Numbered from the stretch's first letter, positions 16,901-26,660 are shown. The stretch is 64,000 nucleotides of DNA from Phreatobacter stygius (GCF_005144885.1 NZ_CP039690.1:868001-932000), one strand, 5' to 3'. Notes: generated from the sequence alone by a model not told the origin. Translations and numbers: made by a program.

Positions 16901-17299
16901 ATGACCGCGCTCGACAAGATCAGATCTTTCCCCCTGCCCTTCGCCGCCCTGCTCGGCATCGACTATGTCGAAGCCGGCCCCGACCGCATCGTCGCACGCC
17001 TGCTGGTCCGCGAGGACCTCTGCACGGCCGGCAGCGCCATCCATGGCGGCGCGGTCATGGCCTTTGCCGACACGCTGGGCGCGGCCGCGACCGTGGTGAA
17101 CCTGCCGGAGGGTACCAAGGGCACCACGACGCTGGAAAGCAAGACCAATTTCGTCGCGGCGGCCAAGGTGGGCACGACGGTCACCGGCACGACCACGCCG
17201 GTGCATCGCGGCAGCCGCACCCAGGTCTGGCAAACCCGCATCGAGCGCGAGGACGGCAAGCTGGTGGCCCTGGTCACGCAGACGCAGTTGATCCTGTAA
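16901..17299 (+). CDS. PaaI-family hotdog thioesterase
   Basis: 132 residues from the ATG at 16901. It is a single hotdog domain with the PaaI-type signature AIHGGAVMAFADTLGAAATV, where the aspartate of FADTLG is the expected catalytic acid, and LESKTNFVAAAKVGTTVTGT forming the central strand. Members hydrolyse acyl- or aryl-CoA thioesters as tetramers. It follows ctrA and its terminator by 92 nt, so it has its own promoter. The substrate is unknown. Confidence 0.88.
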   Translation: MTALDKIRSFPLPFAALLGIDYVEAGPDRIVARLLVREDLCTAGSAIHGGAVMAFADTLGAAATVVNLPEGTKGTTTLESKTNFVAAAKVGTTVTGTTTPVHRGSRTQVWQTRIEREDGKLVALVTQTQLIL

Positions 17300-17356
17300 G
17301 GACGCTGGACCGCCGACCGTCGCCGGCCCGCCGCGGCTGGCCGGCCCGACCCCGGT

Positions 17357-17579
17357 TCAATAGGGCGTGCCGTCCCTATGCGCGAACGACCATGGGCCAT
17401 CCGGCCGAGCCGTCGCCGATCTCCAGAAAACCGCGTCGGCGCCCGAGGGATCGCCGAGTGGCCGCCTGATAGGTCCCGCCATGCGCGAGAAGAACGGTTC
17501 GGGATAGTGCGACGGCTTGCTGGGCGGCCGGGCTTCGGCCGCGACGATGGCCGGCGGACAGGGCTTTGTTTCGGTCTAT
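17357..17579 (-). pseudogene. Cupin-family gene remnant: lost start codon and deleted barrel
   Basis: Read on the minus strand, the frame gives [20 protein letters not shown], then [20 protein letters not shown]. This is the conserved N-terminus of a common ~160-residue cupin protein (YPEPF-SRMAGR-KR-LGD). It then jumps directly to a tail reading PDGPWSFAHRDGTPY and stops at 17357. The whole metal-binding cupin barrel between these parts (about 85-90 residues) is missing. Where the start ATG should precede ACC GAA ACA, the sequence reads ATAG, so the start is also broken and is in effect a stop. The length is 72 residues. It is flanked by cysK and a thioesterase gene with no sign of a mobile element. 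Confidence 0.75.
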
Positions 17580-17840
17580 GTCCGGCCTCGCTTCCGGCCG
17601 CGACCGCCGGCGTGCGACGCCGCGGCAGACCATTCTTGCCGCGGCCATTGCCGGCACGGAAGCCGGGCCCCGGGACGAGGCTGCCGGCCGTTCTCCGATC
17701 CCAGCACACTTGGGAAAAACATTCTCTCCCAGGTTGAATTTGAGAAAGGCCTTCTCTTATTTCGCAACAGGTCTCGCTTTTCCGTAGAAAATTCCTTCCC
17801 CGCTCGTCATCATCGCGCTCCTTTCAGCCTGGGTGCCGTC

Positions 17841-18818
17841 ATGACCGCTCACGTTTCTCCCGCCAAGACCCGCAAGCCCGGCCGCGGCCGGATCTACGAT
17901 TCGATCACCGACACCATTGGCGATACCCCGCTCGTGCGCCTGGACCGGCTCGGCAAGATTCATGGCGCCAAGGCGACGATCCTGGCCAAGCTCGAATTCT
18001 TCAATCCGATCGCCAGCGTCAAGGATCGCATCGGGGTGTCCATGCTCGATGCTCTGGCGTCGGCCGGAAAGATCAATCCGCAGACCGTGCTGATCGAGCC
18101 GACCTCGGGCAATACCGGCATCGCGCTGGCCTTTGCCGCCGCCGCGCGCGGCATCAAGCTGGTTCTGGTCATGCCCGAGACCATGTCGATCGAACGGCGC
18201 AAGATGCTGGCGCTGCTGGGCGCCGAACTGGTGCTGACCGAAGGCCCGAAGGGCATGAAGGGCGCCATCGCCAAGGCCGAGGAACTGGCCGCCGAGAACC
18301 CGCACGCGATCATTCCGCAGCAGTTCAAGAACCCGGCCAATCCGGAAATCCACCGCCAGACCACCGCGGAAGAGATCTGGAACGATACCGAGGGCAATGT
18401 CGACATCTTCGTCTCGGGCGTCGGCACCGGCGGCACCATTACCGGCGTCGGCCAGGTGCTCAAGGCCAGGAAGCCCGGCGTCCGCATCGTCGCGGTCGAG
18501 CCGACCGACTCGCCGGTTCTGTCAGGCGGCAATCCCGGTCCGCACAAGATCCAGGGTATCGGTGCCGGTTTCGTGCCCGACATTCTCGATCGTGCTGTCA
18601 TCGACGAGGTCGTCACCGTCACCAACGACCAGGCCTTCACGGTGGCCCGCGAACTGGCGCGCGTCGAAGGCATTCCGGTCGGCATTTCCTCGGGCGCCGC
18701 CGTGCAGGTCGCGCTCGACCTTGCCAAGAAGCCGGACAATGCCGGCAAGACCATTGTCGTGATCATCCCGAGCTTTGCCGAGCGCTACCTGTCGACGGCG
18801 CTGTTCGACGGCCTGTGA
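17841..18818 (+). CDS. cysK: Cysteine synthase A (O-acetylserine sulfhydrylase)
   Basis: 325 residues from the ATG at 17841; the long upstream extension of the frame is not protein-like. It is a PLP-dependent fold type II enzyme with the Schiff-base lysine K61 in [11 protein letters not shown], the substrate loop TSGNTGIA (88-95) and the phosphate-binding GTGGTITG. It makes cysteine from O-acetylserine and sulfide in the cytoplasm. The 260 nt upstream are not coding and partly hold a cupin pseudogene on the other strand. It converges with prpE, 33 nt apart. Confidence 0.95.
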   Translation: MTAHVSPAKTRKPGRGRIYDSITDTIGDTPLVRLDRLGKIHGAKATILAKLEFFNPIASVKDRIGVSMLDALASAGKINPQTVLIEPTSGNTGIALAFAAAARGIKLVLVMPETMSIERRKMLALLGAELVLTEGPKGMKGAIAKAEELAAENPHAIIPQQFKNPANPEIHRQTTAEEIWNDTEGNVDIFVSGVGTGGTITGVGQVLKARKPGVRIVAVEPTDSPVLSGGNPGPHKIQGIGAGFVPDILDRAVIDEVVTVTNDQAFTVARELARVEGIPVGISSGAAVQVALDLAKKPDNAGKTIVVIIPSFAERYLSTALFDGL

Positions 18819-18830
18819 CGGTTCTGGCGG

Positions 18831-18850
18831 GGCGCGCGCCAGCGCGCGCC
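18831..18850. terminator. Hairpin in the cysK-prpE convergent gap
   Basis: GGCGCGCG (18831-18838) and CGCGCGCC (18843-18850) pair perfectly around CCAG, filling the 33-nt gap between the two convergent stops. There is no good T-run on either side, so this is only a candidate bidirectional terminator. Confidence 0.5.
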
Positions 18851-18851
18851 T

Positions 18852-20762
18852 TCACCGCCTGCGCAGCTTGAGCGCGTCTTCGATCTCGGCGAGCACGGCG
18901 GGGTCGTCGATGGTCGCCGGAACAGACCATTCCACACCGTCGGCGATCTTCTTCATCGTGCCGCGCAAGATCTTGCCCGAACGCGTCTTGGGCAGGCGCT
19001 GAACGGTGATCGCCAGCTTGAAGGCCGCCACCGGGCCGATCTTGTCGCGGACCAGCGCCACCAGTTCGCGCTCGATCTCGGCCGGCTCCTTGTTGACGCC
19101 CGCCTTGAGCACCACGAAACCGCAGGGCACTTCGCCCTTCAGGCTGTCGGCCATGCCGATGACCGCGCATTCCGCGACATCCGGATGGGCCGACAGCACC
19201 TCCTCCATGCCGCCGGTCGACAGGCGATGCCCGGCGACGTTGATGATGTCGTCGGTGCGGCCCATGATGTAGAGATAGCCGTCCTCGTCGATGAAGCCGG
19301 CATCCGAGGTCGAATAGAACCCCGGAAACTGGGTCAGATAGCCGTCCTTGAACCGGTCGTCCTGCTGCCACAGCGTCGGCAGCGCCCCTGGCGGCAGCGG
19401 CAACCTCACGACGATCGAGCCCATGGTCCTGGCCGGCATGTCGTGGCCAGCCTCGTCGACGACGCGCACGTCATAACCCGGCATCGGCACCGTCGGCGAG
19501 CCCGGCTTGACCGGCAGCAGGCCGAGGCCGACGGGATTGCCGACCATGCACCAGCCGCTCTCGGTCTGCCACCAATGGTCGATCACCGGCACGCCCAGCA
19601 TCTTCTCGGCCCAGAGCACGGTGTCCGGATCGGCGCGTTCGCCGGCGAGGAACAGGGTGCGGAACCCGGCGAGCGCGTAGCGCTTCAGGTGCTCGGCGTT
19701 CGGATCTTCCTTCTTGATCGCGCGGAAGGCGGTGGGCGCCGTGAACAGCGCCTTCACTCCGTGCTCGGCAATCACCCGCCAATAGGCGCCGGGATCGGGC
19801 GTGCCGACCGGCTTGCCCTCATAGAGGATCGAGGTCGCGCCGATGAACAGCGGCGCATAGACGATATAGGAATGGCCCACGACCCAGCCGACATCGGAGG
19901 CCGCCCAGAACACCTCGCCGGGCGCAATGCCGTAGAGATTGGTCATCGACCAGGCGAGCGCGACCATGTGGCCGCCATTGTCGCGCACCACGCCCTTCGG
20001 CTTGCCAGTGGTGCCCGAGGTATAAAGCACATAGAGCGGATCGGTGGCGGCGACCGCCACGCAATCGGCCTGGCGCCCGCGGGCCTTGGCATGGGTGACC
20101 AGGCCCTGCCAGTCGTGATCGCGTCCGGCAACCAGCGACGCCTCGACTTGCGGGCGTTGCAGGATCACGCAGGCCGAAGGCTTCGACAGCGCCAGGTCGA
20201 TGGCGCCGTCGAGCAGCGGCTTATAGGCAATCACCCTGGCACCCTCGATGCCGCAGGAGGCCGAGACGATCACCTTGGGGTGGCAATCGTCGATGCGGGT
20301 GGCCAGTTCCTTGGCGGCGAAGCCGCCGAACACCACCGAATGAACCGCGCCGATGCGGGCGCAGGCGAGCATTGCCACCATCGCCTCCGGCACCATCGGC
20401 ATATAGACGATGACGCGGTCGCCCTTGCCGACGCCGAGATCCTGCAGCACCGCCGCGAAGGTCGCGACCTCATCCTTCAGTTCCGCGTAGCTGATGGTCC
20501 GCTTGGTGCCGGTGACCGGTGAATCATAGATCACCGCCGTCCGGTCGGGATGATCAGCGGCATGCCGGTCGACGGCGTTGTGGCAGGTGTTGCAGGTCGC
20601 CCCGACATACCAGCGGCCATAGGCACCCTGGTCCGGGTCGAACACCTTGGTCGCCGGCGTGAACCAGTCGATGGCCTTGGCCGCCTCGGCCCAGAATCCG
20701 ACCGGATCGGCCTTCCAGGCCGCATAGGTCGCCGCATAGCGGGACGGCGTCGGCGCATCCAT
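18852..20762 (-). CDS. prpE: Propionyl-CoA synthetase
   Basis: 636 residues from the ATG at 20762 (GAGGAG 8 nt upstream). It is an adenylate-forming enzyme of the acetyl/propionyl-CoA synthetase type: P-loop YTSGTTGKPKG, central DVGWVVGHSYIVYAPL, and the acetylatable catalytic lysine in LPKTRSGKILRGT near the C-terminus. The segment ASCGIEGARVIAYKPLLDGA is characteristic of PrpE rather than Acs. It activates propionate for the methylcitrate or methylmalonyl pathway. No prpBCD genes are nearby. It may be first in its own unit, with 241 nt to the FAD dehydrogenase upstream on the same strand. Confidence 0.88.
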   Translation of the reverse strand: MDAPTPSRYAATYAAWKADPVGFWAEAAKAIDWFTPATKVFDPDQGAYGRWYVGATCNTCHNAVDRHAADHPDRTAVIYDSPVTGTKRTISYAELKDEVATFAAVLQDLGVGKGDRVIVYMPMVPEAMVAMLACARIGAVHSVVFGGFAAKELATRIDDCHPKVIVSASCGIEGARVIAYKPLLDGAIDLALSKPSACVILQRPQVEASLVAGRDHDWQGLVTHAKARGRQADCVAVAATDPLYVLYTSGTTGKPKGVVRDNGGHMVALAWSMTNLYGIAPGEVFWAASDVGWVVGHSYIVYAPLFIGATSILYEGKPVGTPDPGAYWRVIAEHGVKALFTAPTAFRAIKKEDPNAEHLKRYALAGFRTLFLAGERADPDTVLWAEKMLGVPVIDHWWQTESGWCMVGNPVGLGLLPVKPGSPTVPMPGYDVRVVDEAGHDMPARTMGSIVVRLPLPPGALPTLWQQDDRFKDGYLTQFPGFYSTSDAGFIDEDGYLYIMGRTDDIINVAGHRLSTGGMEEVLSAHPDVAECAVIGMADSLKGEVPCGFVVLKAGVNKEPAEIERELVALVRDKIGPVAAFKLAITVQRLPKTRSGKILRGTMKKIADGVEWSVPATIDDPAVLAEIEDALKLRRR

Positions 20763-21003
20763 CGGGCGTCTCCTCATTGTCTGCAGGGCAAGGCGGTCTT
20801 GTCGCCGCTCTCGCCGATCTCCAAAGCTCCCTAGACCTGAGCCGGCGCCATTGTCGCTGGCCTGGGGCCGAGCGCAACCCGCACCGCCCCTCACCGTTCG
20901 GCCGAGGCCGCGCCGGACTTTCGTCTGACGGCGTCACCGCCTGTGCCCCGGGACGACCGGCCTGATGTTGTCGACGCCCGGCAGCCGAAGACCTTGCGTC
21001 CGG

Positions 21004-22653
21004 TCAGCCGACGGCCTTGGCTGCCGCCCTGCCCGCGGTCCGGCCGGAAAAGATGCAGCCGCCGAGGAACGTGCCCTCGAGCGAACGATAGCCGTGCACG
21101 CCGCCGCCGCCGAAGCCCGCCACCTCGCCGGCCGAATAGACATTGCCGAGCGGCAGGCCGTCGGCGCCGAGCACCCGGCCGTCGAGATCGGTCTGCAGCC
21201 CGCCCAGGGTCTTGCGGGTGAGGATATTGAGCTTCACCGCGATCAACGGTCCCTTGGCCGGGTCGAGGATGCGGTGCGGCGGCGCTGTGCGCATCAGCTT
21301 GTCGCCGCGATAATTGCGCGCACCCCGGATGGCGATCACCTGGGCATCCTTGGAGAAGCCGTTCTCGGTCTCGCGGTCGCGCGCGACGATCTCGCGCTCG
21401 AGCGCCTCCGGGTCGATCAGCGTGGTGCCGACCAGCTCGTTCATCCGCCGGCCAAGCGTCTTGATATCGGTGTCGACAATGAAGTCCGCGCCCTTGTCCA
21501 TGAAGGCCTGGACCGGCGGCGGCAGGCCTTTGCCGAGCCGCGACAGGATGCCGGTTATGCTCTTGTTGGTCAGGTCGGGGTTCTGCTCGGATCCCGACAG
21601 TGCGAATTCCTTCTTGATGATCGCCCGCGACAGCACGAACCAGGTGTAGCCGTGGCCGGTCTTCATGATGTGGTCGAGGCTCGCCAGCGTATCGAAGCCG
21701 GGGAAGTTCGGCGCCGGCAGGCGTTTGCCGGTCGCGTCCAGCCAGACCGACGACGGCCCCGGCAGGATGCGGATGCCATGGTTCGGCCAGATCGGGTTCC
21801 AGTTCCGGACCCCCTCGACATAGTGCCACATGCGGTCGCGGTTCACGATGCGCCCGCCGGCGGCCTCGGTGATCAGCTGCATGCGCCCGTCGACATGTTC
21901 GGGCACGCCGGAAACCAGGAACTCCGGCGGCGTGCCGAGGCGCTCCGGCCAGTTCTTGCGCACCAGGTCGAAATTGCCGCCGATACCGCCTGAAGTGACC
22001 AGGATCGCCTGGGCCTTCAGCGCGAAGGACCCGGTCGCGACCCGCGAGCTCGATTGACCACGCGCCACCGAAGTCGGCTCGAGGATCTCGCCTTCGACCC
22101 CGTCAATGGCGCCGCCGGACCGGGTAAAGCCGTTGACCCGGTGGCGGAACTTCAGCTGCACCAGGCCCTTGGCGGCGGCCTCGCGGAGCTTGGCCACGAA
22201 AGGCGCGATCACGCCCGGGCCGGTGCCCCAGGTGACATGGAAGCGCGGCACCGAATTGCCGTGGCCGGTGGCCAGCCCGCCGCCGCGCTCGGCCCAGCCG
22301 ACCAGCGGAAACCAGCGCATGCCCTGTTGATGCAGCCAGGCGCGCTTCTCGCCATGGGCGAAATGGACATAGGCCTCGGCCCACTGGCGGGCCCAATCGT
22401 CCTCCGGCCGGTCGAAGCCGGCCGAGCCCTGCCAATCCTGCCAGGCCAGATCGAATGTGTCCTTGATGCCCATGCGTCGCTGCTCGGGGCTGTCGACGAA
22501 GAACAAGCCGCCGAACGACCAGAAGGCCTGGCCGCCGAGATTCTGCTCGCCTTCCTGATCGAGCAGGATCACCTTCCGGCCGGCCGCCGCCAGTTCGGCG
22601 GTGGCGACCAGGCCGGCGAGCCCGCCGCCGACGACGATGACATCCGCGTCCAT
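21004..22653 (-). CDS. FAD-binding dehydrogenase (KstD/fumarate-reductase-like family)
   Basis: 549 residues. An N-terminal dinucleotide fold (DVIVVGGGLAGLVATAEL) and an acidic strand end (VILLDQEGEQNLGGQAFWS) bind FAD; a C-terminal FAD-contact segment reads NVYSAGEVAGFGGGGVHGYR and continues to a GGCIFSGRTAG tail. This is a well-known family annotated as FAD-binding dehydrogenase, related to 3-ketosteroid dehydrogenase and flavocytochrome fumarate reductase. The natural substrate is unknown. It shares strand with an acyl-CoA synthetase gene 169 nt upstream and prpE downstream, suggesting an acyl or steroid-like substrate, but that is inference. Confidence 0.82.
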   Translation of the reverse strand: MDADVIVVGGGLAGLVATAELAAAGRKVILLDQEGEQNLGGQAFWSFGGLFFVDSPEQRRMGIKDTFDLAWQDWQGSAGFDRPEDDWARQWAEAYVHFAHGEKRAWLHQQGMRWFPLVGWAERGGGLATGHGNSVPRFHVTWGTGPGVIAPFVAKLREAAAKGLVQLKFRHRVNGFTRSGGAIDGVEGEILEPTSVARGQSSSRVATGSFALKAQAILVTSGGIGGNFDLVRKNWPERLGTPPEFLVSGVPEHVDGRMQLITEAAGGRIVNRDRMWHYVEGVRNWNPIWPNHGIRILPGPSSVWLDATGKRLPAPNFPGFDTLASLDHIMKTGHGYTWFVLSRAIIKKEFALSGSEQNPDLTNKSITGILSRLGKGLPPPVQAFMDKGADFIVDTDIKTLGRRMNELVGTTLIDPEALEREIVARDRETENGFSKDAQVIAIRGARNYRGDKLMRTAPPHRILDPAKGPLIAVKLNILTRKTLGGLQTDLDGRVLGADGLPLGNVYSAGEVAGFGGGGVHGYRSLEGTFLGGCIFSGRTAGRAAAKAVG

Positions 22654-22822
22654 GCGCGCTTCTCCCCCTGCCCGGCCCTGGCGGGATCGGCTGAAGCCCG
22701 ATCCCCATCATGCCGCAATGCCACCACGCGAGGCCGCGGCGAGCCGGCTGCTTGCCGCTTGTTTCACGCATTGTGACCGAGCGTCGGGGGAGTGCAAGCG
22801 CGCGTGATCGCTCCAGCCGGCG

Positions 22823-24445
22823 TCAGAGTGCCCTGGCCATTTCTCTCAGCCGGAACTTCTGGATCTTGCCGGTCGAGGTCTTCGGCAATTCGGCAAACAC
22901 CACGGTGCGCGGGCATTTGAACGCGGCCAGGTGCTGCCGGCACCAGGCCATGATCTCCTCGGCCGTCGCCTCGGCGCCAGGCTTCAGCTCGACGAAGGCA
23001 CAGGGCGTCTCGCCCCATTTGTCGTCGGGCCTGGCGACCACCGCCGCGGCCTGCACCGCCGGATGTTTGAACAGCGCATCCTCGACCTCGATCGACGAGA
23101 TGTTCTCGCCGCCGGAGATGATGATGTCCTTGGAGCGGTCCTTGAGCTGGATATAGCCGTCGGGATGGAGCACGCCGAGATCGCCGGAATGGAACCAGCC
23201 GCCGGCAAAGGCCTCGTCCGACGCGGCCTTGTTCTTCAGGTAGCCCTTCATCACCACATTGCCGCGGAACATCACCTCGCCCAGCGTCGTGCCATCGGCC
23301 GGCACCCGCACCATGGTCTCCGGGTTCATCACGGTCATGTCGTCGAGCACGGTATAGGGCACGCCCTGGCGCGCTTTCCTGGCGGCATAGTCGGCGCTGT
23401 CGAGCCCATCCCAGTCGCGATGCCAGTCGTTGATCACGGCCGGGCCATAGGTCTCGGTCAGGCCGTAGAGATGGGTCACCTCGAAACCGGCGGCCTGCAT
23501 GGCGGCGAGCACCGCCTCCGGCGGCGGCGCAGCGGCGGTGAAGAACGACACCTGGTCGCCGATCGGCCGCTTTTCGCTCGCCGGCGCATTGAGCAAGAGG
23601 CTCATCACGACGGGCGCGCCGCAAAGATGCGTCACTCCATGATCGGCGATGGCGTCATACATCGCCTTGGCGCGCACCCAGCGCAGACAGACATGGGTGC
23701 CGGCGACGGCGGAAATCGACCAGGGGAAGCACCAGCCGTTGCAGTGGAACATCGGCAGCGTCCACAGATAGACCGGGTGCTTGGCCATGCCGCAGGTGAC
23801 GATATTGCCCAGCGCCAGGAGATAGGCGCCGCGGTGGTGATAGACCACGCCCTTCGGATTGCCGGTCGTGCCAGACGTATAATTGAGCGCGATCGCATCC
23901 CATTCGTCGTCGGGCCGCCGCCAGGCGAAGTCCGGGTCGCCGCTGGCAATGAAATCTTCATATTCGACCGCGCCGATCCGCTCGCCCGGACCGTCATATT
24001 CCGGATCGTCATAGGTAATGACGATCGGCTTGACCTTGGCCTGGGCCAGCGCGTCGCGCGCCAGCGCGGAAAATTCCCGGTCGACGATGAACACCTTGGC
24101 TTCGCCGTGATCCAGCGAGAAGGCGATGATCGGGGCGTCCAGCCGGGTGTTGAGCGTGTTCAGCACGCCGCCGGCCATCGGCACGCCGTAGTGGCATTCG
24201 AGCATGGCCGGCGTATTGGCGATCAGCGCCGCCACCGTGTCGCCCTTGCCGATGCCGGCCTTGGCCAGCGCCGAGGCGAGCCGGCGCGAGCGGGCATAGA
24301 ACTCGGCATAGCTTCGCCGGATCCTGCCGTGAATCAGCGCGCAATGGTCCGGAAAGACCCGCGCCGAGCGCTCCAGGAACGACAGCGGCGTCAACGGCTG
24401 ATGATTCGCTTCGCGCTTCGGGAGGTCGGTATCGTAGACACTCAT
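22823..24445 (-). CDS. AMP-forming acyl-CoA synthetase (DmdB/medium-chain type)
   Basis: 540 residues. Adenylate-forming signatures: P-loop YTSGTTGNPKG, the A5 motif YGLTETYGP, the A7 motif GWFHSGDLGVLHPDGY, the hinge DRSKDIIISGGENISS, and the catalytic lysine in LPKTSTGKIQKFRLR. The pattern MFHCNGWCFPW and the overall layout match the medium-chain acyl-CoA synthetase group that includes DmdB. The substrate is probably a medium-chain or 3-methylmercaptopropionate-like acid; this cannot be decided here. It is the most upstream of three same-strand genes with FAD dehydrogenase and prpE. Confidence 0.88.
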   Translation of the reverse strand: MSVYDTDLPKREANHQPLTPLSFLERSARVFPDHCALIHGRIRRSYAEFYARSRRLASALAKAGIGKGDTVAALIANTPAMLECHYGVPMAGGVLNTLNTRLDAPIIAFSLDHGEAKVFIVDREFSALARDALAQAKVKPIVITYDDPEYDGPGERIGAVEYEDFIASGDPDFAWRRPDDEWDAIALNYTSGTTGNPKGVVYHHRGAYLLALGNIVTCGMAKHPVYLWTLPMFHCNGWCFPWSISAVAGTHVCLRWVRAKAMYDAIADHGVTHLCGAPVVMSLLLNAPASEKRPIGDQVSFFTAAAPPPEAVLAAMQAAGFEVTHLYGLTETYGPAVINDWHRDWDGLDSADYAARKARQGVPYTVLDDMTVMNPETMVRVPADGTTLGEVMFRGNVVMKGYLKNKAASDEAFAGGWFHSGDLGVLHPDGYIQLKDRSKDIIISGGENISSIEVEDALFKHPAVQAAAVVARPDDKWGETPCAFVELKPGAEATAEEIMAWCRQHLAAFKCPRTVVFAELPKTSTGKIQKFRLREMARAL

Positions 24446-24898
24446 CGCGGATCCCTTCGCGACCGTCGCGTTTCGGCCTCGACCCTAGAAGCCCGTAGCG
24501 CCGGGTTCAACATGAGCCTTCGCGCCGTCTCGGCTCAACCCCGCTGTGTCATTGCAGAATCATGGTTCACGGCCAATGCCGGCCCGACCGCGTTGCCGGT
24601 GCAATTGGCCGAAACAAGATTTCAATCGCCACACCAACAACGTTATCAATGTTCTAATGACCTTACGGCAGGTGTGATCCCTAGGACACAGCACCATGCA
24701 AACAGTCCACAGGCCGGGGGAGCACGGCCGGCACAACGCTCTTGTTAGTTGATTTCTCATTCTCGTCGGCTAGAGGTCAGACGTGATGGATGGACATGTG
24801 TTGGCAGGGCCTAGCGCCGCCGCTGACCTTGCCTCGAAAATCAATAAGCATGACGGCCCGTGCAGACGGACCGCCGAAGTCAAAAAGGAAATGACCTC
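24446..24898. other. Intergenic region upstream of the outer-membrane protein
   Basis: About 450 nt between divergent genes with no supportable gene. The part from 24540 to 24780 is noticeably less GC-rich than its surroundings, as expected for a strong promoter region of an abundant outer-membrane protein. I see no repeat or recognised operator that I would defend. Confidence 0.5.
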
Positions 24899-25636
24899 AT
24901 GAAGAAGTTTCTTCTCGCGGGCGCTGCTCTCGCCGCTCTCGCTTCCGGCGCTCAGGCCGCCGACCTCGGCGTCCAGCGCGTTGCCGTTCCCTCGGCGATC
25001 CTCGTTCCGGCGTTCTCGTGGACCGGCTTCTACGCCGGCGCCCACATCGGCTGGGGTTCGGCTCGTTCCAGCTACCGTGACAACACCGGCACGTTCTTCA
25101 ACAGCAGCCTGACCTCGAACGGCGTCTTTGGTGGCGTTCAGGTTGGCTATAACTGGCAGATCAACCAGTTCGTTCTCGGCGTCGAGGGTGACGTTTCGGC
25201 CGGTGGGCTCAGCAAGCGTACGACTGACACCACTGTCGGTAGCCTGACGTTTGGCGACAGCTACCGCACCTCGGTGCCGTTCCTCGGCTCGTTGCGTGTT
25301 CGCGCCGGCCTCGCCGCCGACCGCGCTCTGTTCTACGTGACCGGTGGTCTCGGCGTCGCGACCTTCTCGGACAAGTATTTCGACGCTTCGGTCGGCCCGA
25401 CTGGCACGACCTTCTCGTCGTCCAGCACCCGCGTCGGCTACACCGTCGGTGGCGGCATCGAGTATGCCTTCACCCAGAACTGGACCGCCAAGGTCGAGTA
25501 TCTCTATTACGGCTTCGGCGACCGTTCGAACATCTTCACGGCGAACGACCGCTTCTCGCAGAACATCCACACCGTCAAGCTGGGCGTGAACTACCTGTTC
25601 TCGACCGGTCCGGGCGCCGTGGTTGCTCGCTACTGA
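24899..25636 (+). CDS. Outer-membrane beta-barrel protein (Omp25/31-like porin family)
   Basis: 245 residues with a clean signal peptide (MKKFLLAGAALAALASGAQA, then ADLG). The mature part alternates polar and hydrophobic residues as in an 8-stranded barrel: SWTGFYAGAHIGWG, GVFGGVQVGYNWQINQFVLG, YTVGGGIEYAFTQNWTAKVE, and the C-terminal strand HTVKLGVNYLF. The ATG at 24899 is preceded by AAAAAGGAA. Codon choice differs from neighbours (more pyrimidine-ending codons such as GTT and GCT), typical of high expression. Two hairpins follow the stop. Probably a major surface protein, like Omp25/Omp31 of Brucella. Confidence 0.9.
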   Translation: MKKFLLAGAALAALASGAQAADLGVQRVAVPSAILVPAFSWTGFYAGAHIGWGSARSSYRDNTGTFFNSSLTSNGVFGGVQVGYNWQINQFVLGVEGDVSAGGLSKRTTDTTVGSLTFGDSYRTSVPFLGSLRVRAGLAADRALFYVTGGLGVATFSDKYFDASVGPTGTTFSSSSTRVGYTVGGGIEYAFTQNWTAKVEYLYYGFGDRSNIFTANDRFSQNIHTVKLGVNYLFSTGPGAVVARY

Positions 25637-25643
25637 TTAGATT

Positions 25644-25694
25644 ACGATCCCCTCGGGATCGTGACGAACGGGCCGCCTTCGGGCGGCCCGTTTT
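25644..25694 (+). terminator. Double-hairpin terminator of the outer-membrane protein gene
   Basis: A first hairpin, ACGATCCC/GGGATCGT around CTC (25644-25662), sits right after the stop. A second, AACGGGCCGCC (25667-25677) and GGCGGCCCGTT (25682-25692) around a TTCG tetraloop, ends in TTTT. The second is a textbook terminator; the first may protect the message from 3' decay. Confidence 0.9.
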
Positions 25695-25724
25695 CGTTTG
25701 AGCCGGCCGTTGCGGCCAGGACAA

Positions 25725-26660
25725 CTACGTCTGGCTCTGCCGTGACAAGACAGGTTTTCCGGCAAGGCTCGGCGCATTGCGCAGCAGCGCGAGCAGATTG
25801 AGCGTCGCGGCGCTGAGATAGCCGCCCCGGCGCACCACGGCAAAAACCGGATTGGCGACATCAAGATCGGCCAGCCGAATGGTCGCCAGCGAACCGGCGC
25901 GCAACTCCTCGTCGATGGCGCTTTCCGGCAGCAGCGCGAGGCCGAGGCCAGCCTCGATCAGGCGCTTTTTCGCATTGAGGCTGTCGACCGGCGTCCAGCG
26001 GATCTCCGCGATGCCGCGGGCCTGAAACTGCGCGAAGATATTGTCGGCGAATGTCTCACGCTGATCATAGGCATTCCGGAATGCGAACCACGGCTCGCCG
26101 CTGAGCGTGGCCAGCGACGCGAGCGTCTTGCCCGCGAAACGATGTTCGGCCGCGCAGACCACGACCATGGTCTCGGATGCGATATGTTCGCAGATGATGT
26201 CGGGGGCGGTGTCGAGCAGATAGCGCAGCCCGATCATCGCCTCGCCCCGCCGCACCAGATCGCTGACCTCGGCGCTGGTGGCGGTGCTGATCGACAGGTC
26301 GATCTTCGGGTGGTCGGTGACGAAGCGCTTGAGAATGGTGGTGAGATTCGTGCCGGCAAGGGTGCCGACCGCGACGATCGAGACCCGCCCGGCGGTCTCA
26401 GTCCGCATCGTGTCGATCGCATTCTCGGCATCGCGCAGGGCCGCCAGCACGCGTTCGGCATGGGGCAGCAAGGCGCGGCCTGCCTGGCTCAGCACCACGC
26501 CGCCGGCCGCGCGTTCGAAGACCGGCACGCCGAGTTCGTCCTCGAGCAGCGCGATGCGCCGGCTGATGGCGGGTTGCGAGCGGCCGAGTATTTCCGCCGC
26601 GCGGGAAAAGCCATTGGCCTGATGAATGGTGACGAAGGTCAAAAGCGCGTCGCTGTCCAT
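25725..26660 (-). CDS. LysR-family transcriptional regulator
   Basis: 311 residues from the ATG at 26660. The N-terminal winged helix reads FSRAAEILGRSQPAISRRIA, then LLEDELGVPVFER, and the rest is a two-lobed substrate-binding-type effector domain (ERVLAALRDAENAIDTMRTE onward). It is divergent from the P450 gene with a 113-nt spacer, the standard arrangement for a LysR regulator and its target, so it probably controls the P450/PEP-mutase-family pair. The spacer contains GATGC-AAGGA-GCATC. The inducer is unknown. Confidence 0.9.
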   Translation of the reverse strand: MDSDALLTFVTIHQANGFSRAAEILGRSQPAISRRIALLEDELGVPVFERAAGGVVLSQAGRALLPHAERVLAALRDAENAIDTMRTETAGRVSIVAVGTLAGTNLTTILKRFVTDHPKIDLSISTATSAEVSDLVRRGEAMIGLRYLLDTAPDIICEHIASETMVVVCAAEHRFAGKTLASLATLSGEPWFAFRNAYDQRETFADNIFAQFQARGIAEIRWTPVDSLNAKKRLIEAGLGLALLPESAIDEELRAGSLATIRLADLDVANPVFAVVRRGGYLSAATLNLLALLRNAPSLAGKPVLSRQSQT

